Notes: a model not told the origin generated them from the sequence alone. A DNA stretch of 64,000 nt from an uncultured Sulfitobacter sp. (GCA_937928635.1 CALFWM010000048.1:1-64000), one strand, 5' to 3'. Positions 45,750 through 56,800 are shown, counted from the first letter of the stretch. Program-made: numbers and translations.

Positions 45750-46232
45750 TTATGCGTCGGCTTTTGGTGGGTTTTCCTGTGCGCGACGGGCGATTTCGTT
45801 GCGGTACATGGACAGGAAGTCAATATTTTCGAGGTTCAGTGGCGGAAAACCGCCATCGCGCGTCACATCACTGACGATACGGCGCAGGAACGGGAAAATC
45901 ATCCGGGGACATTCGATCATCAAAAACGGATGCAGTTGATCGTCTGGTACGTTCTCGATGTGGAAAATGCCAACATAGTCGAGCTCCAGAAAGAACAGCG
46001 TCTTTGAATCGGCTTTGTTCTTTGACTCAACCTTGAGCGTGATGGTCGATTCATACTGGTTGTCGCCGCCGCGTTTTTTGGCATCCAGATTAACCTGTAC
46101 CTGCACATCCGGCTGCACATCCGTTGGGGTGCCCTGCTGCGCCATGATGTTTTCAAATGACATGTCGCGGATGTATTGCCCAAGGACACGCATGTTTGGG
46201 GGTTGGACCTGGGCGGGTTGTTCGTCGGCCAT
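45750..46232 (-). CDS. secB: Protein-export chaperone SecB
   Basis: This 160-residue tetrameric chaperone keeps preproteins unfolded for SecA. It has the conserved RVLGQYIRDMSFENI-type N-terminal beta strand, GTPTDVQPDVQVQVNLDAK, and FPFLRRIVSDVTRDGGFPPL. Convergent with dnaQ. The fxsA gene lies 60 bases upstream on the same strand. Confidence 0.95.
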   Translation of the reverse strand: MADEQPAQVQPPNMRVLGQYIRDMSFENIMAQQGTPTDVQPDVQVQVNLDAKKRGGDNQYESTITLKVESKNKADSKTLFFLELDYVGIFHIENVPDDQLHPFLMIECPRMIFPFLRRIVSDVTRDGGFPPLNLENIDFLSMYRNEIARRAQENPPKADA

Positions 46233-46292
46233 GTGGTGGCTCCTATTAGAGTATCAAAATCCAAGGTGACTTAACAGGTTGGCGTGCCTGCC

Positions 46293-46811
46293 TCAATCCT
46301 CTGTTGGGCCCTTGGACCAGCGGGATGGGCCTCTTTTTACACGTTCTTCGGGGCTGATCTCGTGATATTCGCCCTCAATCACATCACCTTGATCACCTGA
46401 GGGATGATGTTGGCTGGCGTGATCCTGCGCCCTGTGGCCTTGCCCGGGGGTGCCAAAACTCTGGATATTCACCCGTGATCGGATGTTTTGGTAAATTGCC
46501 TGTCGAATCCCGGGCACCAGCAAGGCAAACCCGACGGCATCCGTGAAAAACCCCGGCGTAAGCAGCAAGGCACCGGAAAACATGATCATCGCGCCATGTA
46601 CCAGCGGTTCTGTGGGGTCGCGCATATCTGAAAATGAACTGCGCAGACTGCCCAACGCCGCAGACCCTTGCGAGCGCACCAGCCACGTGCCCAAAACAGC
46701 CGTTAAAACCACAATTGCAAGGGTCCAACCCAGGCCAATTGCGCCGCCAATTTGGATAAACAGTGTTATCTCGATCAGCGGCACCGCGATAAATGCGATC
46801 AATAGCCACAT
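46293..46811 (-). CDS. fxsA: FxsA-family membrane protein
   Basis: This 172-residue protein has four hydrophobic spans in the first 110 residues (IAFIAVPLIEITLFIQIGGAIG and LVHGAMIMFSGALLLTPGFFTDAVG), as in FxsA. E. coli FxsA alleviates F-plasmid exclusion of phage T7, but the general role is unknown. The C-terminal 60 residues are polar and histidine-rich (HRAQDHASQHHPSG). It is divergent from the Tim44-like gene. Confidence 0.88.
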   Translation of the reverse strand: MWLLIAFIAVPLIEITLFIQIGGAIGLGWTLAIVVLTAVLGTWLVRSQGSAALGSLRSSFSDMRDPTEPLVHGAMIMFSGALLLTPGFFTDAVGFALLVPGIRQAIYQNIRSRVNIQSFGTPGQGHRAQDHASQHHPSGDQGDVIEGEYHEISPEERVKRGPSRWSKGPTED

Positions 46812-46915
46812 GGGTCTATGTCCTTATGCCATCGGGCGGAGTGGACTCAGCCCTGTTGAGCACCTACATAGTCAATTAACACAGATGTTTCCATGTTTGC
46901 CCTGATGAGGTTTTG

Positions 46916-47578
46916 ATGAATTCTCCGATGCTACAGCTGCTGGTCCTGGCGGGGATCGCTGTCTTTTTGATCCTCCGGTTAAAGAATGTGCTTGGCACGC
47001 GGGAAGGGTTTGAGAAGCCACCTGCGGTTGAAAACCAAAGCACTGCGCGCCGGGATGGCCCTGCGTTTGAGGTGATCGAAGGTGGTCCAGATCTGGACAT
47101 CACCGATCACGTGCCAGAGGACAGCGACGCCGGAAAGGCGCTGGCAGATATGAAACGGATTGAACCAAGTTTTGGCGTCAGTGATTTTCTGGGCGGTGCA
47201 CGTGGTGCCTATGAGATGATCGTGATGGGCTATGAGCAGGGCGAACTTTCCGACATCCAGCCCTTCCTGTCCGAGGAAATCTACGAGAGCTTTGTCGATG
47301 GCGTTGCCGCCCGCGAGGATCAGGGCCTGGCCATTGAGGCAAACTTTATTGGTGTTCGCGAGATGGAGCTGGAAGGCGCCACACTTGATAAAGACACCAA
47401 CGAGGCTGAGCTAACCATCCGTTTTGTCGCCGAGCTGACATCAGCCGTGCGCGACAGCGCTGGCGATATCATCGAGGGCAGCCTGACCGACGTGAAAAAA
47501 CAAAAAGACACGTGGGTCTTTGCCCGCATCATGGGTTCGGACGATCCAAATTGGTTGCTGGTATCTACAGACGGTTAA
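46916..47578 (+). CDS. Tim44/TimA-family protein
   Basis: This 220-residue protein has one N-terminal membrane anchor (LQLLVLAGIAVFLILRL) and a C-terminal Tim44-like domain (GGARGAYEMIVMGYEQGELSDIQPFL; FVDGVAAREDQGL; WVFARIMGSDDPNWLLV). Alphaproteobacterial homologues (TimA) are inner-membrane proteins of uncertain role. ATG at 46916 is preferred after GAGG. The downstream mltA overlaps its end. Confidence 0.9.
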   Translation: MNSPMLQLLVLAGIAVFLILRLKNVLGTREGFEKPPAVENQSTARRDGPAFEVIEGGPDLDITDHVPEDSDAGKALADMKRIEPSFGVSDFLGGARGAYEMIVMGYEQGELSDIQPFLSEEIYESFVDGVAAREDQGLAIEANFIGVREMELEGATLDKDTNEAELTIRFVAELTSAVRDSAGDIIEGSLTDVKKQKDTWVFARIMGSDDPNWLLVSTDG

Positions 47579-48615
47579 GACATGCGCTTATCGTATGTTT
47601 CTGGGCAGGGGTGGTTGGATTGACCGCCCCTGTTTATGCAAGTGATCTGACGTTTCAGGTTCTTGAATTTGATCAGTTGGACGGCTGGGCTGACGATAAC
47701 CACGTCGCCGCGCTCAAAACCTTTTTGAACACCTGCGGCGATATGAAAGATCCAGATTGGATCGCGATCTGCAAATACGCGCGTTCTGGTCCCGAAGCGC
47801 GTCAGTTTTTCGAACTGTTCTTTCGCCCCGTCCTGATCGAAGACGGAAAACCGGCGCTGTTCACAGGCTACTTTGAACCCGAACTTGACGGCGATCGGTA
47901 TCGCTCTGCCCGATACCAATATCCTGTTTACAAAATGCCCGGTGAGGCGCTTCGAAATCGCCCCTGGCTGACACGGCGGCAGATTCTTGAAAGTGGTGTG
48001 ATGTCGGGCCGGGGTCTGGCTATCGCCTATGTGGATGACCCGGTTGAACTGTTTTTTTTACAAATCCAGGGGTCCGGTCGCATCCGTCTGCCCGACGGCA
48101 GCTATATCCGCGTGGGCTATCGCGGGTCCAACGGACATAACTATCGGTCGCTTGGGCAGGAATTGGTGCGGCGTGGCGTGTACCAGCCCCATCAGGTCAG
48201 CGCGGATGTGATCAAAAACTGGGTGCGGCGCAATCCGGCAGCGGGCAGAGAGTTGCTGTATCACAATCCATCCTACGTCTTTTTTCGTGAGGTCAGCAAA
48301 GTGCCCGCAGATCAGGGGCCACTGGGCGCGATGAACCGCTCCGTCACTGGCATGCAGTCTATTGCTGTTGATCCGAGTATTGTGCGGCTTGGCTCCCCGG
48401 TTTGGGTGGAAAAAGAGGGTGAGACACCATTGCGCCGGTTGATGATTGCCCAGGATACAGGATCAGCCATCAAAGGAGCGCAGCGCGCGGATGTGTTTTT
48501 TGGCACTGGCGATACCGCGGGGCGTGAAGCAGGCAAACTGCGCGATCCGGGGCGGATGCTGGTCCTGATGCCCATTCAACGGGCCTATGCGCTGTTGCCG
48601 GAAAGCGCGATATGA
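47551..48615 (+). CDS. mltA: Membrane-bound lytic murein transglycosylase A
   Basis: This protein of about 354 residues has an MltA catalytic domain (FTGYFEPELDGDRYRS; VELFFLQIQGSGRIRLPDG) and a C-terminal 3D domain (DTGSAIKGAQRADVFFG) with the active-site aspartates. The N-terminus is a signal peptide (LIVCFWAGVVGLTAPVYA). No ATG exists in frame; TTG at 47551, or GTG at 47512, must start it, both within the Tim44-like gene. Its stop overlaps the smr start by four bases. Confidence 0.9.
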   Translation: MVAGIYRRLRHALIVCFWAGVVGLTAPVYASDLTFQVLEFDQLDGWADDNHVAALKTFLNTCGDMKDPDWIAICKYARSGPEARQFFELFFRPVLIEDGKPALFTGYFEPELDGDRYRSARYQYPVYKMPGEALRNRPWLTRRQILESGVMSGRGLAIAYVDDPVELFFLQIQGSGRIRLPDGSYIRVGYRGSNGHNYRSLGQELVRRGVYQPHQVSADVIKNWVRRNPAAGRELLYHNPSYVFFREVSKVPADQGPLGAMNRSVTGMQSIAVDPSIVRLGSPVWVEKEGETPLRRLMIAQDTGSAIKGAQRADVFFGTGDTAGREAGKLRDPGRMLVLMPIQRAYALLPESAI

Positions 48616-49202
48616 AACGCCCGATTGGTGGGCGATTAGACGCCGATGATCTTGAGCTGTGGCGCAGGGTGACAGAGCGGACGGAGAAGCTCGACCTCAA
48701 GAGCTTGTTCACACCTGAAATTGATGTAACTCCAACACCCATCCCGGCACTGAAAAAGGCAAAATCAATTGTGGTGGGTAAACCGGAGGGCAAGCTGAAA
48801 CGCAAGGCCCATAGCCTGATGCCGTCGGTTGCAGATCAGGTGCGCAGCGCGCCTGTTCAGATGGACAAAAAGGCCTTTGGCAAACTCAAACGCGGCAAGC
48901 TGCACCCCGAAGGCAAGATTGACCTGCATGGTATGACCTTGGATCGTGCACATCCCGCGTTAAGCCGCTTCATCATGTCTTCGCACAAACAAGGGCGGCG
49001 CCTGGTTTTGGTCATTACGGGTAAGGGTAAGACAAGGGATGACGGTGGCCCAATCCCGGTGCGCCACGGTGTGCTGCGCCATCAAGTGCCACAATGGTTG
49101 CAAATGGCCCCGTTGGCGCAGGTCGTATTGCAGGTGTCGCAGGCCCATATCAGCCATGGGGGCGGTGGCGCCTATTACGTTTATCTGCGCCGATCCCGCT
49201 AA
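48612..49202 (+). CDS. Smr-domain protein
   Basis: This 196-residue protein ends in an Smr (small MutS-related) endonuclease-like domain: KIDLHGMTLDRAH, LVLVITGKGK and HGGGGAYYVYLRR. DLHGM and the GKG motif are the nucleic-acid contact points. The first ~80 residues are charged and less conserved. Function in Rhodobacterales is uncertain. It follows mltA (ATGA) and overlaps the convergent MFS gene by four bases. Confidence 0.9.
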   Translation: MKRPIGGRLDADDLELWRRVTERTEKLDLKSLFTPEIDVTPTPIPALKKAKSIVVGKPEGKLKRKAHSLMPSVADQVRSAPVQMDKKAFGKLKRGKLHPEGKIDLHGMTLDRAHPALSRFIMSSHKQGRRLVLVITGKGKTRDDGGPIPVRHGVLRHQVPQWLQMAPLAQVVLQVSQAHISHGGGGAYYVYLRRSR

Positions 49203-50416
49203 CGCACCAGCGTCGGGCGATAAAGTATGATCCCCCATGTCGTGAGCCCGGCTGCCAGCAAATAATACAGTGCAATTGGCAACATCTGCTCAGGGAAATT
49301 GATATCCTGATCAATCAGCCATCCGGTAATCCCCGGACCAATCGCGGAGCCAAAAACCATAAGGGCCGCCGCCACAGCCTTGATCGCGCCAATATGCCGG
49401 GTGCCGAAATATTCGGGCCAAAACGCCGTGGCGCCCGTGGCCTGCAACCCTTGCCCGGCCCCAAATATAATAAGGCCAAGTCCGGCCATCCAGATCGTAT
49501 CGGCATAGGCAAGCACGGCAAACGACAGGGCAAAGGGCAGCATTTGAATGGGCACAACTTTGCTGACGCCAAACCGATCCACCGCCCAGCCAGAGGCAAA
49601 CGTGAAGATGATCGCGGATGCTGTGTAAATCGGCATCAGCGCCACAAAAGCCGCCAGGTCCCACCCTTTGATTTCGGTAAAATGGACCTGCTGAAAAAAC
49701 AACGCGGTGCCCCACGCGCTGGGCCCAATGACCATCGGGATCATCATGAAAAACAACCCCGAATGCAGCATTTGTGCACGTGTCCAGTGACGCCCGTGCA
49801 TACCTGTAATCTGCGCCTCGGCAGCCATGCTTTGCGGGGTGCGCTCATGACGCAGCAACAGGAGGAGGAAGGGAATGGTGATGAGGACCAGCACGGCGGC
49901 CAACACCCACAGCGTGCGCCAGTTGAAGAATGCGAAAAGTGCCACAAAGACGATTGGTAGAATGGCTTGCCCGGCGGCAAACCCCATTGACGAAAGCGAC
50001 AATGCCTTGCCACGTGTCGCCTCAAACCACCGCACCATGGCCACCGCGCCAAGTTGAGACATCATGCCTTGTCCCGTCAGACGCAGGGCAAAAACCACAA
50101 ATATCAGGGCGATCCAGCTGCTGATGCTGGCCATGAAAACGCAAGCCGCTGCCAGCCCCAGCATCACACCCAAAGCCACCACACGTACGCGGAAGTTATC
50201 CGTCAGCATGCCAGCCCAGATCATCGCGATGGCCGATAGCGTTGTGCCGATGGTGTAGATCCCGCCCCATTCGCCGTCTGTAAGGCCAAATTCTGTTTTG
50301 ATCTCACCGGCAAACAGCGAGATGAAATAGGTTTGCCCATAGGACGACGTGAACGTCAGCAAAAAGCCGGCGAGCAGGAAGATCCAGTTTGTGCGCAGGA
50401 AGTGGAGGTAGTTCAT
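49199..50416 (-). CDS. Major facilitator superfamily transporter
   Basis: This is a 405-residue 12-span MFS protein. Loop motifs such as GMLTDNFRVRVVALG after span 2 and RALGRALSLSSMG-like (RGKALSLSSMGFAAG) after span 4 fit MFS antiporters. The substrate is not evident. It is downstream of hslU, separated by 166 bases with two hairpins. Confidence 0.9.
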   Translation of the reverse strand: MNYLHFLRTNWIFLLAGFLLTFTSSYGQTYFISLFAGEIKTEFGLTDGEWGGIYTIGTTLSAIAMIWAGMLTDNFRVRVVALGVMLGLAAACVFMASISSWIALIFVVFALRLTGQGMMSQLGAVAMVRWFEATRGKALSLSSMGFAAGQAILPIVFVALFAFFNWRTLWVLAAVLVLITIPFLLLLLRHERTPQSMAAEAQITGMHGRHWTRAQMLHSGLFFMMIPMVIGPSAWGTALFFQQVHFTEIKGWDLAAFVALMPIYTASAIIFTFASGWAVDRFGVSKVVPIQMLPFALSFAVLAYADTIWMAGLGLIIFGAGQGLQATGATAFWPEYFGTRHIGAIKAVAAALMVFGSAIGPGITGWLIDQDINFPEQMLPIALYYLLAAGLTTWGIILYRPTLVR

Positions 50417-50492
50417 GGGTCTTTGGTGTCATGGTGCCGGGAGAAAGGGAACGCTTAACAGAGGTATTTCGGATATGCGTCCGATGTGGCAC

Positions 50493-50512
50493 CGCCAAGC
50501 CGGCGCTTGGCG
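50493..50512. terminator. Perfect 8-bp hairpin between hslU and MFS gene
   Basis: CGCCAAGC, loop CGGC, GCTTGGCG. A possible terminator or mRNA processing site after hslU; no T-run. Confidence 0.45.
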
Positions 50513-50544
50513 TAAGATGGTGTATGAAATCAAATACCCTCATA

Positions 50545-50566
50545 CCCCTAGAGGAAGAGTTAGGGG
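50545..50566. terminator. Hairpin CCCCTA/TAGGGG after hslU
   Basis: Six base pairs with a 10-base loop, 17 bases downstream of the hslU stop. Weak terminator candidate. Confidence 0.35.
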
Positions 50567-50582
50567 CCAGAAAGAGGAGGGG

Positions 50583-51890
50583 TTAGAGCACGTAGCGGCT
50601 GAGATCGGTGGATTTGGTCAGCGCGCCCAGGTTTGTTTCCACGAAATCGGCGTTAACAACCACATCCTCACCGCCGCGGTCCGGTGCAGAAAAGGAAAGT
50701 TCCTCAAACACGCGCTCCATCACGGTGTAGAGACGTCGTGCGCCGATGTTTTCGACCGATTGGTTGACGTCCGCTGCAATTTTCGCCAGCGCTTTAATGC
50801 CATCGTCCGTAAAGCTGACGGTGACCTCTTCGGTCCCCATGAGGGCCGTGTATTGCAAGGTCAACGCGTTGTCGGTTTCGGTCAGGATGCGCACAAAATC
50901 CTTTTCTGTCAGGGCGCGCAGTTCCACACGGATGGGCAGGCGGCCCTGTAGCTCTGGCAGCAGGTCAGAAGGTTTTGCGATGTGAAAGGCACCGGACGCG
51001 ATAAAGAGCACATGGTCTGTTTTGACAGGGCCGTGTTTCGTGCTGACGGTTGTACCCTCGATCAGCGGAAGCAAATCACGTTGCACACCCTCGCGGGAGA
51101 CATCACCGCCGCGCGCATCTGAACGCGCACAGACCTTGTCGATTTCATCCAGAAAGACGATTCCGTTTTGCTCAACAGCCTCAATGGCGGCCTTGGTGAC
51201 GGTTTCATCATCCAGCAGCTTGTCGGCCTCTTCACCGATCAGCACGCTGTAACTGTCTGCCACGCTCAGCCGCTTTTTGGTGGTGCGCCCGCCCATGGCT
51301 TTGCCAAACAAATCGCCCAGGTTCATCATGCCGGCACCCCCGCCGGGTTGACCGGGGATATCCATCATCTGAAGCGGGTTGGAGGTGTCTGCCACCTCCA
51401 GATCAATCATCGTATCGTCCAGCAGCCCGTCTTTCAGCTTTTTGCGGAACATATCGCGCGTGCCCTCGCGGGCATCACTACCTGCAATGGCGTCAATCAC
51501 GCGTTCTTCGGCAGCTTTGTGTGCGGCGGTTTTGACATCTTCGCGCATGTGTTCGCGGGTCATCACAATTGCTGCGTCCACCAGATCACGGATGATCTGC
51601 TCCACATCACGGCCCACATAACCTACTTCGGTAAATTTCGTTGCCTCGATCTTGAGGAACGGCGCGCGGGCGAGTTTTGCCAAACGCCGGCTGATCTCCG
51701 TTTTGCCCACACCGGTGGGGCCGATCATCAGGATGTTTTTTGGATACACCTCATCGCGCAGATCATCCGACAGCTGTTTGCGCCGCCAGCGGTTGCGCAG
51801 GGCCACAGCGACAGCACGTTTGGCATCATTTTGGCCGATGATGAAACGGTCAAGTTCCGACACAATCTCGCGGGGGGTCAGGTCAGTCAT
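50583..51890 (-). CDS. hslU: ATP-dependent protease ATPase subunit HslU
   Basis: This 435-residue AAA+ unfoldase of the HslVU protease has Walker [18 protein letters not shown] and Walker B FLDEIDKV. Sensor and C-terminal residues are present, and LSRYVL at the end docks HslV. ATG at 51890 ([10 protein letters not shown]) overlaps hslV by four bases (ATGA); upstream open sequence to 51935 lies in hslV. Confidence 0.96.
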   Translation of the reverse strand: MTDLTPREIVSELDRFIIGQNDAKRAVAVALRNRWRRKQLSDDLRDEVYPKNILMIGPTGVGKTEISRRLAKLARAPFLKIEATKFTEVGYVGRDVEQIIRDLVDAAIVMTREHMREDVKTAAHKAAEERVIDAIAGSDAREGTRDMFRKKLKDGLLDDTMIDLEVADTSNPLQMMDIPGQPGGGAGMMNLGDLFGKAMGGRTTKKRLSVADSYSVLIGEEADKLLDDETVTKAAIEAVEQNGIVFLDEIDKVCARSDARGGDVSREGVQRDLLPLIEGTTVSTKHGPVKTDHVLFIASGAFHIAKPSDLLPELQGRLPIRVELRALTEKDFVRILTETDNALTLQYTALMGTEEVTVSFTDDGIKALAKIAADVNQSVENIGARRLYTVMERVFEELSFSAPDRGGEDVVVNADFVETNLGALTKSTDLSRYVL

Positions 51891-52444
51891 TTGGAAATTT
51901 TCTCCACCGTGAGGTTGCCGTTTGTGTAAACGCAAATGTCAGATGCAATTGCCATGGCGTCGCGCGCCACCGCTTCGGCGTCGCGGTCGCTGTCAATCAG
52001 ACCACGGGCCGCAGCCAGTGCAAAGTTACCGCCAGACCCAATGGCCGCTACGTTGTGTTCGGGTTCGAGCACGTCGCCCGCGCCAGTAATCACTAACAGG
52101 TCTGTGCCGTCTGTCACGATCAGCATCGCCTCAAGTTTTTGCAGGTATTTATCTGTGCGCCAGTCCTTGGCCAATTCAACTGAGGCGCGGGCAAGTTGGC
52201 CCGGCGTCGCCTCCAGCTTGGTTTCAAGACGTTCCAACAGGGTAAAAGCATCTGCCGTTGATCCGGCAAACCCCGCGACAACATCAAACCCACCGGGTGA
52301 CAGGCGGCGGACCTTTCGTGCGGTGCCTTTGATCACGGTCTGGCCCAGGCTGACCTGCCCATCACCGGCAATCACCACCTCATCACCTTTTTTGACGCCA
52401 ATGATCGTGGTGCCGTGCCAGCCGGGAAATTCGCTTTTGGTCAT
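51887..52444 (-). CDS. hslV: ATP-dependent protease peptidase subunit HslV
   Basis: This 185-residue threonine peptidase has a propeptide ending HG, after which the catalytic threonine starts [21 protein letters not shown]. Conserved lysine [10 protein letters not shown] and [13 protein letters not shown] are typical. It forms the core double hexamer with HslU, and is coupled to it. Confidence 0.96.
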   Translation of the reverse strand: MTKSEFPGWHGTTIIGVKKGDEVVIAGDGQVSLGQTVIKGTARKVRRLSPGGFDVVAGFAGSTADAFTLLERLETKLEATPGQLARASVELAKDWRTDKYLQKLEAMLIVTDGTDLLVITGAGDVLEPEHNVAAIGSGGNFALAAARGLIDSDRDAEAVARDAMAIASDICVYTNGNLTVEKISK

Positions 52445-52522
52445 GTTGCTCCCCTCAGAGTTACATCGTTATATGAAAACGAAGGCCGGATTACGCAAGG
52501 CCAAAACCCGGGGTTTGGGCAA

Positions 52523-53488
52523 ATGGGCAAGGTTGATGAACTGCGGGATGCGTCTGATCTTGTGTTTCAGGCTTTGGCACGGGATGCGGGGCAGCGGGTG
52601 TTGGCATTTTCCTGTGTTGCGGAATGGATCAAGGATGACGCGCGCCGGTTGCATATCGTTCGTAAATACGAGGCACCAGCGCATAGACCTGTTGTGTTGA
52701 AATTTGCACAGCACCCGCGCGATCAACCCGAATTTGCGGCGATCCTCAGCGCGATGCACCGGGCGCATCACGCCTTGTCTGATCACCCGACTGCCACTGT
52801 GCCAAAAATTCTGGCGCAGGACGCAGAGGCGCAGGCCTATCTGATGACTTATTTTCAGGGGGACACCCTGCTGGATTTATGCCGCAAAACGCCGGATCAC
52901 CGGGGAATCCTGCGCGCGGCTGGCACATGGTTGGCGGGTTATCATGCAGGGACATTTACTCAGGAACGCCCGTTTCAACCCAGGTTTATGGTCAATCACA
53001 TGGCGCATCTATCAGATCAAATGCGTAGAGGAGACCGGCGCATCGCCAATCAGCAGAAGTTCTTGAAATATGCGGATGGAATTGCGGAAAGGGCACAAGA
53101 TGCCGATGGTCATCTGGGCAAGATTGCAGCCAAACACGGCGATCTGAATGCCCATAACCTGCTGATTGGAGGTGGCCGGGTTGCCGCGTTGGACTTTCTG
53201 GGGGCAAGTAATGCGCCCGTAGGGTATGACATTGCGCGGTTGTTGCTGAGCTATGTTCAGATGGTGGGTGATATTGATGCGATTCCCAAGGGGCAGGTGA
53301 TCTCACGCGCGGCTTTGGACGCGTTTTTTGAGGGGTATACATTTCTACCGGCGGATGACCCCACCGTCGATTTCTTGATGCGGGTTCAGATTTTAACGGA
53401 TTGGAACCGGATGGAGAACAAGTCCAGATTACGTGCAGCGGTACGCTTTGCACGGCTCAAAGAAATAGCGCGCCGGGCCTTTGCCTGA
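52523..53488 (+). CDS. Aminoglycoside-phosphotransferase-fold kinase, substrate unknown
   Basis: This 321-residue protein has the APH/choline-kinase catalytic loop KHGDLNAHNLLIGGG followed by VAALDFLGASN (metal-binding aspartate). The family phosphorylates antibiotics, choline, homoserine or sugars; no substrate is evident here. ATG at 52523 (MGKVDELRDAS) is chosen; the upstream open frame runs into hslV. It is isolated between hslV and trxA, with divergent and convergent neighbours. Confidence 0.72.
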   Translation: MGKVDELRDASDLVFQALARDAGQRVLAFSCVAEWIKDDARRLHIVRKYEAPAHRPVVLKFAQHPRDQPEFAAILSAMHRAHHALSDHPTATVPKILAQDAEAQAYLMTYFQGDTLLDLCRKTPDHRGILRAAGTWLAGYHAGTFTQERPFQPRFMVNHMAHLSDQMRRGDRRIANQQKFLKYADGIAERAQDADGHLGKIAAKHGDLNAHNLLIGGGRVAALDFLGASNAPVGYDIARLLLSYVQMVGDIDAIPKGQVISRAALDAFFEGYTFLPADDPTVDFLMRVQILTDWNRMENKSRLRAAVRFARLKEIARRAFA

Positions 53489-53515
53489 CGCGCCATTTGA
53501 ATTTCTACGTTCAGA

Positions 53516-53836
53516 TCAGATGGATTCCTTGATCCAGCTTTCCAGTGCCGCCTTGGGCTTTGCGCCGATCATGTTGGAGACAACTTCACCGTCTTTAAAC
53601 AGGAACAATGCGGGGATACCACGCACGCCCATTTGCGCCGGAGAGTTCGGGTTTTCGTCAACGTTGACCTTTACCACTTTGACCTTGCCGTCCATTTCGG
53701 CTGAGATCTCTTCGAGGGATGGGCCGATCTGCTTGCAGGGGCCGCACCACTCCGCCCAGAAATCCACAACAACGGGAATACTGGAATTTTTGACTTCGGC
53801 GTCGAATGTATCGTCGGTGACTGCGACCGTGGCCAT
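53516..53836 (-). CDS. trxA: Thioredoxin
   Basis: This 106-residue thioredoxin has the active site [12 protein letters not shown] and cis-proline region [17 protein letters not shown]. It is cytoplasmic, with no signal peptide. It lies 36 bases after addA as the last gene of the leftward divL-like-tsaE-amgK-murU-addB-addA-trxA run, and may have its own promoter there. Confidence 0.96.
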   Translation of the reverse strand: MATVAVTDDTFDAEVKNSSIPVVVDFWAEWCGPCKQIGPSLEEISAEMDGKVKVVKVNVDENPNSPAQMGVRGIPALFLFKDGEVVSNMIGAKPKAALESWIKESI

Positions 53837-53872
53837 GATGCTCTCCTGACAGGCTTGGTTTAGGGGAGGAAC

Positions 53873-56800
53873 CTATGAACGCTGATGCGTGACGTCAAGT
53901 TCCAGCGCCATTTGTACCGAAGAACTCACGATATCGTGGGGCAACACCATGAGCGCACGCCTGGCCGTCCATAAAATGGCGGTTTCGATGTGATGATCTG
54001 GGTAAACCTGCTGTAACATCAGGGCATAGGCGCCCATTTGCCGCAACAAGCCGTCCGGGCAGGCACTTGGAGCGCTGGGCACAACGCGGTTGGTTTTAAA
54101 ATCAACGGCAAGAATACGGTCGGTTTTGATCACCAGTCGGTCAATGGTGCCATGTAACCGATGACCTTTTATGTCGGCGGTGATCGAAACTTCGGCAAGC
54201 GTTTCAGGTGCAAAGAGATCGCGCAGTGCCGGGTCATTCAAAACCTCGTCGGCCTCCTGTTGTGCGCGCAATTGCATTTCTTTATCAGGGTGTTCCGGGA
54301 TCCCGACGCCCGCGTTTTCAAGCATCAGATGAACAAGGGATCCATATTGCATCGCTGTTTCTGTTTCATCACCTGCTGCACCTGCCAACGCCTTTGCGCC
54401 CCCCAGATCGGACGGTGACAGGGTTTGCATCCGTGGGGTGGGGTCTTGCGCTGGTTCGGTAAAAATCGGCTCTAACAAGGCGCGAGTGGATAGGTTGGGT
54501 TTTGATAGTCCCTTTGGTAATGCGTCCCAATCCCCAACTTGAAATCGCAGAATGCCGCTTTCGCCTGCCTGCGTTGCGTTGATGTGCTGCATGGCGGTTT
54601 GTGTGATCTGATACCAGTCATTCCCGTCTTTTGCCAAATCACCTGCTGCCGCGACAATCAGCCATTTTTCCGCCCGCGTCATTGCCACATACAGCAACCG
54701 CAACCGCTCCCGGAATTGCGCTGCTTTCATCTCATCCACTGTATTCACCATGGGCTGTGGCATGTCGGCAGCGCTGGTCTTCCAGACGGGCACGTCATCC
54801 ATCATCACGATATCATCGGTGATCGAAATAACCCGTTGCCCGGTATCAGGCAGGATCACAATGGGGGCTTCCAGCCCCTTGGCTCCGTGCACGGTCATCA
54901 CCCTGATCTGGTTAGAAGAGCTATCAACCTGGCGTTTAATTTCCAGATCATCGGTTTGCATCCATTGCAAAAAGCCCGTCAGACTCGGGATATCCGTACG
55001 TTCATAGGCCAGCGCCTGTGACAGCATGGCGTTTATGCCGTCCTCCGCTTCTGGCCCTAGCCGGGCCAGGAGTTTTCCACGACCACCGTGACGGGTGAGG
55101 ATTCGCTCAATCAGGTCATAGGGACGCAGAAAATCGACGTTGTCCCGCAGGTCATTCAGGGTCAATAGAGTCTGTTTATATGTCTCTAAACCGCGCAAAG
55201 CCTGCCATAGATGATCTTGCGTGCGATAATGCGCGACGGTGAACAGGTCTTGTTCACTCCAACCAAACAGGGGTGATTTCAAAGCCGTGGCAAGGGACAG
55301 GCTGTCATCGGGCGTTGCAAGAAACGACAGCAGCGCCGCAAGGTCTTTGACCGCCATTTCGGCCCCGACTTTTAGGCGGTCAGCACCAGCAATCGGCAAT
55401 CCCGCAGCTTTGCACGCGCGAATGATCTCAACGAACAACGGGCCGCGCCGTTGTACGAGTATCAGGAAATCCTTTGCCTTAATTGGCCGTTTGACAAAGG
55501 TGCCTTTGGTTGCCCCATCATCCGGAATGAAATGTAAGCCATCCGTCAGCTCTTTGATCCGTGCGGCAATCTGTTCGGCCAGGATTACAGTGTGGTGTCG
55601 GTCAGAGCGGCGATCAACGGGGTCGGTCCATTCCAGCTCTGCCTGATCCTCCGCTTTTTCGATGATGGGCCACAGATCGACCTGTCCTGGCAGATCACCT
55701 TTGAAGGCAAGATGGTGGGTTTGCTTATCCAATCCCTCCTGCACACGCGGATCAAAGGCCTGATCGACTGCGCGCAAAATAGCACTTGAGGACCGAAAGG
55801 AATAATCAAGGCTGCGATTTTGGAACAGCTGATTGGCATCGCGGACTTTCTGCTCAAACACACCCGCCTTGCGGTCAAATTCATCAGGGTCGGCCCCCTG
55901 AAATGAATAGATAGACTGCTTTTTGTCCCCTACGACAAACAGGGTACGTTCCTTTTCAGGTTGTACACCATCGCCGCTGTAAAACTCATCCGTCAGCTTT
56001 TCGATCACATCCCATTGCGTGGGGGAGGTATCCTGCGCCTCATCGACCAGAATGTGATCAATGCCGCCGTCAATCCGGTACAGTACCCAGGCTGCAACGT
56101 TTGGATCGCTCAGCAAGGTTCGGGTTTTCAGGATCAGATCGTCAAAATCTAACCAGCCGCGCGCCTGTTTCGCGGCCTCATACCGCCGTACAAAGACGTT
56201 TGCGAAATTGTGCAGGGCTTGGGTGCGAATTGCTGCGTTAAGCGACAGCCGAGCATCACGCGCCTGTTCCACGCGGGCCATGAGATCATCAAGATCAACC
56301 ATCAGATGTGCAATCAGCTTTTGCGTTTGTTTGGCAGGAAAACTGCCGATCTTGGCACTAAAAGGCACTTTTGCGCCGGACCCGGTCAGAAACACTTTTT
56401 CCAGCACAGGCAGAGAGTCAAACGACAGCGTGCCAAGGCTCGCTAACTGCGCGCCTGTTTTGGCATCATTGCCGCCTTTTGCCAGCATATGCGGAACCAT
56501 TTCGGCAATCATCTTTGCCTCTGACCCGTCAAAGACCTGCTGCTCAATCAACTGCCTGGAAAGGTCAGGCGGTTGGCCAAATAGCGCAAGGATGTCCGAC
56601 CAAGTTGCGGCGTTCAAAAACGCATCACGTTTGCCAATAATCGCCTTTGTTAGGCTCGCAAAATCCTCTCCGGTGTAATGATGGGCCAGATCAGCAACCA
56701 AAGGTGCATCAGGCCCTTCGGCCATGTCGTTGACGATGTCGGCACGCAGCAAATCCGCCGCGCGATCTTCGATTTCAGTGAATTGCGGGCTAACCCCGGC

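Noticed and set aside
49094..49960. 288-codon open frame on the plus strand
   Set aside because: It is antisense to the MFS gene and overlaps smr. The translation is low-complexity and polar, a shadow of hydrophobic codons.
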